Assembly (NCBI GenBank): GCA_016844565.1
Contig: JAENJB010000145.1
Location: 1-5,688 of the forward strand
DNA length: 5,688 nucleotides
Direction of reading: 5' to 3'
DNA from: Dehalococcoidia bacterium
GTDB lineage: Bacteria > Chloroflexota > Dehalococcoidia > JAENJB01
The notes under the pieces were generated by a model. It was not told the origin of the DNA and made no database searches. It worked only from the letters and a program-made list of their open reading frames with translations. Positions 1 to 4,670 of the stretch are shown here, in pieces. Position numbers and translations under genes: made by a program. Numbering within the stretch: position 1 is the first letter of the stretch; each line of letters starts with the position of its first letter.

Positions 1-1
1 C

Positions 2-886
2 GAGGTGGCTATCGGCCCGACCACCGCCGTGCAGGCCATGGCCAGCGGCCGGCAGGCCGCCCGGTCCATCGTGCAGTATCTCGAAGGCAAGCCATTTACT
101 CCAGCAGCGGCAGAGGCCGAGGCGCTCGCCGACGTCCGCGCCGAGGTGCTCAATGAGGTGAAGAAAGTCCCGCGCGTTGAGGTCCCGGCGCTGACAGTGG
201 AGCAGCGGGCGGGCAACTTCAACCCCATGGAGCAGGGTTACGGCATCGAGCACGGCGTCGGCGAGTCCAGAAGGTGTCTCAACTGCGGGGCCGGCGCCTA
301 TATCATCGACGACAAATGCTGCGCCTGCCTCACCTGCGTGCGCATCTGCCCCTACAATGTGCCGGTGCTGAGCGTGCTCGGCGACGTGGTCATCCGCGCC
401 GACCAGTGCCAAGCCTGTGGCCTCTGCGTCAACGAGTGCCCGGCCCGCGCCATCGCCTTCACCATGCCCGGGGTCGAGGACATTCCCGAACGCGTGCAGA
501 ATGCCCTGAGAAGGGCATCTGTCAAGAGCAAGGGACCGGCTATCGTCAGCTTCGTATGCACCTACAACCTATCGGGCCTCGCCTACTCCGCGCCGGACAA
601 CCTGGCCCTGGTAGCCGTGCCCTGCCTGGCCAAGATAGGCACTCTCCACCTGCTCAAAGCCCTGGAGCTGGGCGCCGATGGCGTCCTGCTGCTGGGATGC
701 GGCGACCAGGCCTGTCAGTACAAGAACGCTATGGACTGGACAAAGCTGAGGCTGGAAGCGGCCCGCAAGGTCCTCGCCGATGTTGGGCTCGACCCCAATC
801 GCCTGGCCATGCATGAGATAAGCCGCCCGGCCGGACAGCAGCTCGCCGGTCTCGTCCAGGAGCTTAGCAAGAGCGTCGTCTCGTGA
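2..886 (+). CDS. FAD-dependent oxidoreductase (GltD-like) C-terminus fused to 2[4Fe-4S] ferredoxin and MvhD-type domain (5' partial)
   Basis: The reading frame is already open at base 2, and the GTG at 5 is an internal Val codon, so the N-terminal FAD/NAD(P)-binding part lies upstream of the window. Residue numbers count from that Val. The first ~30 residues (GP-TTAVQAMASGRQAA) match the last FAD-contacting helix of GltD/NfnB-type oxidoreductases. Residues 67-94 (QRAGNF...RRCLNCG) match the Cys-bearing linker of the same family. Two classical 4Fe-4S motifs follow, C105-x2-C108-x2-C111-x3-C115-P and C135-x2-C138-x2-C141-x3-C145-P. Residues ~178-285 resemble the MvhD/FlpD hydrogenase-heterodisulfide reductase delta subunit, with C185, C207, C232 and C237 and the GADGVLLLGC signature. 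The usual CNWC motif reads CTYN, so one cysteine is missing. From the context I infer a soluble electron-transfer protein that feeds MetV-MetF with electrons, perhaps from NAD(P)H. An HdrA-type assignment is possible but the N-terminal fragment looks more GltD-like. Confidence 0.87.
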   Translation, partial: EVAIGPTTAVQAMASGRQAARSIVQYLEGKPFTPAAAEAEALADVRAEVLNEVKKVPRVEVPALTVEQRAGNFNPMEQGYGIEHGVGESRRCLNCGAGAYIIDDKCCACLTCVRICPYNVPVLSVLGDVVIRADQCQACGLCVNECPARAIAFTMPGVEDIPERVQNALRRASVKSKGPAIVSFVCTYNLSGLAYSAPDNLALVAVPCLAKIGTLHLLKALELGADGVLLLGCGDQACQYKNAMDWTKLRLEAARKVLADVGLDPNRLAMHEISRPAGQQLAGLVQELSKSVVS

Positions 887-918
887 GGAAAGCTCGAAGG
901 GGCGAAACCCTCCTTTTG

Positions 919-1061
919 TGTCATTGCGAGCCCTTCGCCGAAGGCTCAGAGCCTGCCCTGAGTTCGCCGAAGGGATAAACTCCGCGAAGCCCCGATGAAA
1001 TCGGGGCTTCGGCCTGCGGGCACGGCACGCCGTGCCCCTACGGCATGGCCTCGCAATGACA
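919..1061. repeat. Intergenic repeat element A with 12-bp terminal inverted repeats
   Basis: The element is bounded by perfect 12-bp inverted ends, TGTCATTGCGAG at 919-930 and CTCGCAATGACA at 1050-1061. Inside are several hairpins. There are CTTCG/CGAAG repeats at 933-943 and 963-971. An 11-bp perfect stem occupies 986-996 and 1000-1010 (GAAGCCCCGAT, loop GAA). A GGGCACGGC/GCCGTGCCC stem occupies 1018-1026 and 1029-1037, followed by CCCTAC. Bases 940-985 recur exactly in inverted orientation in element D. No coding frame fits. It fills most of the spacer between the oxidoreductase and metV. It looks like a non-autonomous MITE-like or REP-like element; no transposase is present. Confidence 0.72.
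986..1010. repeat. Perfect 11-bp stem hairpin inside element A
   Basis: GAAGCCCCGAT (986-996) pairs perfectly with ATCGGGGCTTC (1000-1010) across a 3-base GAA loop. No T-run follows on either strand, so it is not a normal intrinsic terminator. It would form a stable stem in a transcript running from the oxidoreductase into metV. Confidence 0.75.
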
Positions 1062-1066
1062 GACGG

Positions 1067-1090
1067 GCTCTCCCCTTCGAAGGGGAGAGC
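1067..1090. repeat. 24-bp perfect palindrome upstream of metV
   Basis: GCTCTCCCCTTC (1067-1078) is followed directly by its exact reverse complement (1079-1090). It ends 8 bp before the GTGAGAGG ribosome-binding stretch of metV. It is the same type as the CCCTCTCCC/GGGAGAGGG hairpin at 4470-4492, so I read it as the hairpin head of a G/A-rich repeat whose tail carries the Shine-Dalgarno sequence. A dimeric repressor operator is an alternative that cannot be excluded. Confidence 0.75.
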
Positions 1091-1098
1091 GACAAAGA

Positions 1099-1106
1099 GT
1101 GAGAGG
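1099..1106 (+). promoter_or_regulatory. Ribosome binding site of metV within a repeat tail
   Basis: GAGAGG (1101-1106) lies 7 bases before the ATG at 1114 and decides that start. The surrounding 10-mer GTGAGAGGTT (1099-1108) is identical to the one before metF (2061-2070). Confidence 0.7.
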
Positions 1107-1113
1107 TTAGATT

Positions 1114-1848
1114 ATGATCACAGGAAAACAGAAGTCACTTTCAGATATACGGGAAATCCTCGCGCCCTACCACAAGGTGCTCGTCCTCGGCTGTGGCACC
1201 TGCACCACCATCTGCTTCGCCGGCGGCGAGCGGGAGGTGGCCATCCTGGCCTCCGCCCTGCGCCTGAGCGATAAGAAGAACGGCATCGAACGACAGATCG
1301 ACGAGTTCACCATCCAGCGCCAGTGCGAGTGGGAGTTCCTCGATGAGGCAGCCGACAAAATCAAGAGCGCCGAAGCCACCCTTTCCCTGGCCTGCGGCGT
1401 GGGCGTCCAGGGCATCGCCGAGCGCTTTCCCAAAGCCGTGTCGCTGCCCGGCGTGGACACCTACTTCAAAGGCATACCCCAGGAGATGGGTGTCTGGAGC
1501 TCCCGCTGCCTCGGGTGCGGCGACTGCGTCCTGGCCCTGACCGGCGGCGTCTGCCCCATCACCCGCTGCGCCAAGAGCATGCTGAACGGTCCGTGCGGCG
1601 GCTCCTCCAAAGGACGTTGCGAGGTGCTGCCGGACCGCCCCTGCGGCTGGCAGCTGATTTACGACCGCCTGGCCAACCTGGGCAAGCTCGATACCCTGGA
1701 GGAGATCCGGCCCCCCAAGGACTGGAGCACCAGCCATTCCGGTGGGCCGCACACCCTTGTCCGCCCCGACCTCCGCCTGCCGGCCGTCGCCGCCGCGTCG
1801 AAGATCACCGACACCACCATCAAAGAGGAAAAGGGGAAAGGGCACTAG
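1114..1848 (+). CDS. metV: MetV, Fe-S/zinc partner subunit of methylene-THF reductase
   Basis: This 244-residue protein belongs to the MTHFR C-terminal domain family (MetV), which in acetogens forms a complex with MetF and passes electrons to its flavin. It is soluble and extremely Cys-rich. An N-terminal group, GCGTCTTIC, carries C27, C30 and C34, and is followed by C71 and C94. A ferredoxin-like group C132-x2-C135-x2-C138 follows, then C147 and C152. The family signature LNGPCGG...GRCEV (residues 157-171, with C161 and C169) and C177-G-W come next, then the PPKDWS segment at 200-205. The ATG has a good GAGAGG site 7 bases upstream. The last ~40 residues are Pro/His/Lys-rich and look unstructured. 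The gene lies between the Fe-S flavoprotein and metF on the same strand, the expected electron-path order. The exact cluster and zinc ligands cannot be assigned from sequence alone. Confidence 0.91.
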   Translation: MITGKQKSLSDIREILAPYHKVLVLGCGTCTTICFAGGEREVAILASALRLSDKKNGIERQIDEFTIQRQCEWEFLDEAADKIKSAEATLSLACGVGVQGIAERFPKAVSLPGVDTYFKGIPQEMGVWSSRCLGCGDCVLALTGGVCPITRCAKSMLNGPCGGSSKGRCEVLPDRPCGWQLIYDRLANLGKLDTLEEIRPPKDWSTSHSGGPHTLVRPDLRLPAVAAASKITDTTIKEEKGKGH

Positions 1849-1935
1849 ATCAGGATGGAAAGGGGCGAAGTCCATTTCACAAAATCCACTCCCTCTCTCT
1901 TTAAGAAGGGCTTTGCCCCAAAAGTACCGTCCCTG
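1849..1935. other. Post-metV spacer segment with imperfect inverted repeat
   Basis: GGGGCGAAG (1862-1870) can pair with CTTTGCCCC (1911-1919) with one G-T wobble across a 40-base loop. The 10-mer AAGGGGCGAA (1860-1869) also occurs after the upstream gene (897-906), at nearly the same distance from that stop codon. No coding frame or clear terminator T-run is seen. Confidence 0.4.
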
Positions 1936-2024
1936 TGTCATTCTGAACGAAGTGAAGAATCTCGGAGCGGTGGGGCCTGTTTGTGCATTACTAATCCCAC
2001 CAGAGATCGCTCCTCAGAATGACA
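1936..2024. repeat. Intergenic repeat element B with 11-bp terminal inverted repeats
   Basis: The ends are TGTCATTCTGA (1936-1946) and TCAGAATGACA (2014-2024), perfect inverted copies. Inner pairing continues the fold: GGAGCG (1964-1969) with CGCTCC (2008-2013), and GTGGG (1970-1974) with CCCAC (1996-2000). The whole 89-bp unit can therefore form one long interrupted stem. It belongs to the same TGTCATT family as elements A, C and D but has the CTGA sub-type end. It lies between metV and metF and holds no coding frame. Confidence 0.68.
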
Positions 2025-2060
2025 TTTGAGGCAAGACCCTTGAAAAGGAGAGAGGGCAGG

Positions 2061-2068
2061 GTGAGAGG
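2061..2068 (+). promoter_or_regulatory. Ribosome binding site of metF within a repeat tail
   Basis: GAGAGG (2063-2068) lies 5 bases before the ATG at 2074. It is preceded by a small CCTT/AAGG hairpin (2038-2041 and 2045-2048) and a GGAGAGAGGGCAGGGTGAG stretch, which resembles the hairpin-plus-tail repeat at 4470-4506. The 10-mer GTGAGAGGTT is shared with metV. Confidence 0.7.
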
Positions 2069-2073
2069 TTCAA

Positions 2074-2991
2074 ATGAAATCAGGCACTAATCTAGAGAAG
2101 GTCCTGGCCGCCGGGAATTTTGCCGTCACCGCCGAGGTCGGCCCGCCCAAGGGCACCGGCATCGCTGGAGTGCAGAAGAAGGGCGCTGCGCTGCGCACCT
2201 GCTGCGATGCCCTCAACGTCACCGACAACCAGACGGCCATCGTCCGCATGTCCAGCATCGCCGGATGCATCCTGCTCAAACAGCTCGGGGCCGAGCCGGT
2301 GATGCAGATGGTCTGCCGCGACCGCAACCGGATCGCCCTCCAGAGCGACGTCCTCGGAGCGGTGGCCCTGGGCATCAACAACATCCTCTGCCTTACCGGC
2401 GACCATCAGAAGCTGGGCAATCACCCCACTGCCAAGAGCGTTTTCGACCTCGATTCCATCCAGTTGATTGACGTACTGAGGCGGATGCGAGACGAGAAGA
2501 AGTTCATCAACGGCGAGGACATCTCCGGCGAGGTGCCCCTCTACATCGGGGCCGCCGAAAGCCCCTTCGCCGACCCGTACGAGTTCCGTATTATCCGCCT
2601 GGGGAAGAAGGTCAAGGCCGGCGCCGATTTCATCCAGACCCAGGGCATCTTCGACGTCAAGAAGTTCGCCGCGTGGATGGAGCAGGTGGTCGCCAGGGGC
2701 CTGGACAAAAAGACCCACATCCTGGCCGGGGTGATACCCGTGCGCTCGGCGGGCATGATGCGCTACATGAAGGACCATGTCCCCGGGATTGACGTGCCCG
2801 GCGAGTTGGTCGCTCGCATGGAGAAGGCCAAGGACGCCAAAGAAGAAGGACTGCAAATCACCCTGGAGCTGATCGAGCAGGTCCGCAAGGTCCCCGGGGT
2901 GCACGGCGTCCATATCATGGCCGTCGGCTGGGAAGACATTGTCCCGGTGCTCACCCAGAAGGCCGGCCTGCTGCCGCGGCCCACCGTCTGA
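2074..2991 (+). CDS. metF: Methylene-THF reductase, MetF subunit
   Basis: This 305-residue protein is a flavin-dependent TIM-barrel enzyme that reduces 5,10-methylene-THF to 5-methyl-THF. In acetogen-type metabolism this supplies the methyl group for acetyl-CoA synthesis. It matches the family along its whole length. E21 in TAEVGPP corresponds to the catalytic Glu of the barrel's first strand. D110 in LTGDH corresponds to the flavin/folate-binding Asp of the bacterial LRGD motif. DRNR (83-86) is typical of the short MetFV-type form. TQ (189-190) with F193 is the conserved folate-contacting TQxxF. The C-terminus (GVHGVHIMAVGWED) is the usual last strand. No domain of its own for NAD(P)H electron input is obvious, in line with electrons arriving through MetV. 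There is no signal peptide or membrane segment. It follows metV after a 225-bp repeat-filled gap, and its start is supported by GAGAGG 5 bases upstream. Confidence 0.94.
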   Translation: MKSGTNLEKVLAAGNFAVTAEVGPPKGTGIAGVQKKGAALRTCCDALNVTDNQTAIVRMSSIAGCILLKQLGAEPVMQMVCRDRNRIALQSDVLGAVALGINNILCLTGDHQKLGNHPTAKSVFDLDSIQLIDVLRRMRDEKKFINGEDISGEVPLYIGAAESPFADPYEFRIIRLGKKVKAGADFIQTQGIFDVKKFAAWMEQVVARGLDKKTHILAGVIPVRSAGMMRYMKDHVPGIDVPGELVARMEKAKDAKEEGLQITLELIEQVRKVPGVHGVHIMAVGWEDIVPVLTQKAGLLPRPTV

Positions 2992-3001
2992 CCCTCTCAA
3001 G

Positions 3002-3121
3002 TGTCATCCTGAGGCCATCCCGACGTGTCGGGAGGCCGAAGGATCCGCCCTGAGCTTGCCGAAGGGACCCGCCCCCAGGACGGATTCTTCGCGCGACGCT
3101 GCGCTCGGGCTCAGAATGACA
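3002..3121. repeat. Intergenic repeat element C with imperfect TGTCAT terminal inverted repeats
   Basis: The ends are TGTCATCCTGAG (3002-3013) and CTCAGAATGACA (3110-3121), inverted copies with one mismatch. An inner CCCGAC/GTCGGG hairpin (3019-3024 and 3027-3032) recurs in element D (4432-4437 and 4440-4445). CCCTGAGCTTGCCGAAGGGA (3048-3067) matches CCCTGAGTTCGCCGAAGGGA in element A (956-975) with two mismatches. The element fills nearly all of the gap between the convergent metF and MFS genes. Its hairpins might act as a two-way transcript end, but neither side has a convincing T-run. Confidence 0.68.
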
Positions 3122-3133
3122 GAAGAGGCGGCG

Positions 3134-4354
3134 TCAGTGCAGCTGCCGTATCCGCGGGACGGCAATAGCTACCCAGAGCGGCAGCAGTACACCGCTGGCA
3201 GCCATTATCCCCACAGTCAAAGGCGCCCCCAGCGGCCCTGCCAGGCTTCCCGCCAGCAGTGTGCCCAGCGGCATCATCCCCCTATCGAGGAAATACACAC
3301 CCATCACCCTACCCCTCAAATGGCGCGGCGTCAGGGTCTGAATCAGAGTATTGGCGAGCACGATATGGCCCGTTTGAGCAAGCCCTACGACGGCCAGAAA
3401 AGGCAGAGCAACCGCGAACCGGGGTGTGAAGGCGAAAAGACCGAGGAACGCCGCAAAGACGATGGCGTTGGCCAGCAAGAGAGGACCCCGGTGGCGTTCC
3501 CGGTAGACCGTCGCCGCCAGCAGCGCCCCGGTGACGGAGCCGAAGCCTATGGCGCCCATCAGCAGGCCGAGTCCCTCCGGCCCCACCTCCATGATATCCT
3601 TGGCGAATATGGGCATCAGACTGATATATGGATGCTGCAGCACACTGGGAACGAGGACGAGCGCCATCAGGGCCAGGATGGTCTTGTCCGACCTGATGTA
3701 ACGCAGGCCCTCCATAAGGCTTTCGGCCATCGAGCCTCGCTTTGCGTTATCCCGGCTGCCGGCGGGAACCGCCATCCGGGCCGTCCAGTATGAAGCCAGC
3801 AGGTAAATGGCCGCCTGGAAGAAGTAAGAGCTTCCCACGCCGACGAGAGCTACCAGAATTCCTGCAAGCATGGGCCCCAGCGTTCTGCTGATGTTGAAGG
3901 CCAGCGCGTTGAGAGCGATGGCATTGGCCAGGTGCTTTTCCTCCACGTAGTCCGAGATGAGGGCGGTCCGGGCCGGTTGCTGAAAGGCCTGAGCGGTCCC
4001 GGCCAGCAGCCCGGTTGCCAGGATGTGCCACGGCTCGACCTTCCCGCTGACCACCAGCAACGCCAGCAGAAGATTCACCAGGCCGTTGGAGGCCTGAGAA
4101 ATCATAAGCTGGTGCTTCTTCCCGTACCGGTCGGCCATAACTCCGGCCAGCAAGCCAAAGAAGAGCATGGGCGCCGCCTTGGCCGCACCTGTGAGGCCGA
4201 GCATGAACGGAGAGCCGGTCAGCTCGTACATCAGCCACCCCCGGGCGACGTTGTCCATCCACATGCCCATGGAGGTACTGAACTGGCCCAACCAGAGAAG
4301 CCGGTAGTCGCGGAATCTCAGTGAAACGAAGGCGGCGGAGATTTCCTTGTACAT
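3134..4354 (-). CDS. Major facilitator superfamily exporter (MFS_3/EntS-like)
   Basis: This 406-residue integral membrane protein has about 12 hydrophobic helices, the usual length for the family. The N-terminus (FRDYRLLWLGQFSTSMGMWMDN) is typical of the EntS-like drug/siderophore exporter group. The motif-A loop between helices 2 and 3 is intact as G71-V-M-A-D75-R76-Y-G78-K79-K80. The helix 4-5 region shows PARTALISDYV (127-137) and N154-IS-R157-TLGP, also typical of the group. It is probably a proton-driven efflux pump; the substrate cannot be predicted. The ATG at 4354 is the first in-frame start, because an in-frame TAA lies at 4370-4372. The nearest Shine-Dalgarno-like AGGAAG (4373-4378) is 18 bases away, separated by a small GGGC/GCCC hairpin. 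It stands alone on the minus strand, convergent with metF and separated by a 315-bp repeat block from the next gene, so it seems functionally unrelated to the MetVF cluster. Confidence 0.9.
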   Translation of the reverse strand: MYKEISAAFVSLRFRDYRLLWLGQFSTSMGMWMDNVARGWLMYELTGSPFMLGLTGAAKAAPMLFFGLLAGVMADRYGKKHQLMISQASNGLVNLLLALLVVSGKVEPWHILATGLLAGTAQAFQQPARTALISDYVEEKHLANAIALNALAFNISRTLGPMLAGILVALVGVGSSYFFQAAIYLLASYWTARMAVPAGSRDNAKRGSMAESLMEGLRYIRSDKTILALMALVLVPSVLQHPYISLMPIFAKDIMEVGPEGLGLLMGAIGFGSVTGALLAATVYRERHRGPLLLANAIVFAAFLGLFAFTPRFAVALPFLAVVGLAQTGHIVLANTLIQTLTPRHLRGRVMGVYFLDRGMMPLGTLLAGSLAGPLGAPLTVGIMAASGVLLPLWVAIAVPRIRQLH

Positions 4355-4469
4355 GGGCGAAAGCCCATCTTACTTCCTGTCGACATGCCAAAGCAATACC
4401 CTGTTCTCGCTGGTTGTCATTGCGAGCCCATCCCGACCTGTCGGGGAGGGTGAGGCAATCTGTCGTGTT

Positions 4470-4492
4470 CCCTCTCCCTTGACGGGAGAGGG
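4470..4492. repeat. 9-bp stem G/A-C/T hairpin repeat
   Basis: CCCTCTCCC (4470-4478) pairs with GGGAGAGGG (4484-4492) over the 5-base loop TTGAC. The tail TCAGGGAGAGGGTG resembles the segments just before metV and metF. This copy is best seen as a whole unit of the repeat family. Confidence 0.75.
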
Positions 4493-4536
4493 TCAGGGAG
4501 AGGGTGTGGTACCGGTCATGGTCCCCCTCTCTCTAA

Positions 4537-4559
4537 CTCTCCCCCGCAAGGGGGGAGAG
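4537..4559. repeat. Second 9-bp stem C/T-G/A hairpin repeat
   Basis: CTCTCCCCC (4537-4545) pairs with GGGGGAGAG (4551-4559) over the loop GCAAG. The pyrimidine-rich flank CCCCCTCTCTCTAA lies on the left, so it is an inverted copy of the 4470-4492 type; the two could pair with each other. Confidence 0.7.
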
Positions 4560-4582
4560 GACAGAAGCGCGGACTGCTTCGA

Positions 4583-4628
4583 GCGGAGTTTATCCCTTCG
4601 GCGAACTCAGGGCAGGCTCTGAGCCTTC
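4583..4628. repeat. 46-bp exact inverted copy of 940-985
   Basis: Bases 4583-4628 are the exact reverse complement of 940-985. The match goes on with one mismatch (4629 against 939) for six more bases, and then to the shared TCGCAATGAC end after a 2-base indel. The pair flanks metV, metF and the MFS gene. Confidence 0.85.
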
Positions 4629-4654
4629 AGCGAAGAGCCCTCGCAATGACGGAA

Positions 4655-4670
4655 GGGGCAGGCCAGCCCC
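4655..4670. repeat. Short GGGGC/GCCCC hairpin overlapping the peptidase stop
   Basis: GGGGC (4655-4659) pairs with GCCCC (4666-4670). The following GCCCCTAC resembles GCCCCTACGGC in element A (1035-1044). On the minus strand it begins right at the TAG of the peptidase gene and is followed by TTCC, so it could be a weak terminator. Confidence 0.4.

Larger units (their letters stand above)
4415..4650. repeat. Composite intergenic repeat element D
   Basis: This fills most of the 315-bp gap 4355-4669, where I see no gene. It begins with TGTCATTGCGAG (4415-4426) and ends with the inverted CTCGCAATGAC (4640-4650). In order it holds a CCCGAC/GTCGGG hairpin (4432-4445, shared with element C), a CCCTCTCCC/GGGAGAGGG hairpin with a G/A-rich tail (4470-4506), a CTCTCCCCC/GGGGGAGAG hairpin in the opposite sense (4537-4559), and an inverted copy of 46 bases of element A (4583-4628). 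It looks like several repeat units nested inside one TGTCATT-bounded element. There is no transposase and no coding frame worth calling. Confidence 0.72.

Noticed and set aside
5..7. GTG at base 5 as the start of the first gene
   Set aside because: The sequence from here is the internal C-terminal FAD-domain helix of a larger oxidoreductase and the frame is open to the left edge, so this is a Val codon.
897..917. Weak stem with TTTT after the oxidoreductase gene, considered as an intrinsic terminator
   Set aside because: The stem has only about 6 pairs with a G-T wobble and the T-run is four bases. Termination here would also split an expected operon.
919..1090. Clustered hairpins considered as a CRISPR array or riboswitch
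   Set aside because: There are no evenly spaced direct repeats with unique spacers, and no known aptamer core. The parts recur in other spacers as mobile repeat units.
1141..1941. 266-codon open frame on the minus strand opposite metV
   Set aside because: It is the antisense shadow of a clear MetV gene in high-GC DNA. Its translation is low-complexity Gly/Ala/Asp-rich with no family match, and it runs into the repeat spacer.
2092..3000. 302-codon open frame on the minus strand opposite metF
   Set aside because: It is the antisense of metF. The Asp/Gly/His/Leu-rich translation mirrors metF codon use and shows no domain.
2939..3793. 284-codon open frame on the plus strand across the metF end, element C and the exporter gene
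   Set aside because: It crosses a repeat element and is antisense to a well-supported MFS gene. Its Arg/Gln/His/Pro-rich product has no recognisable domain.
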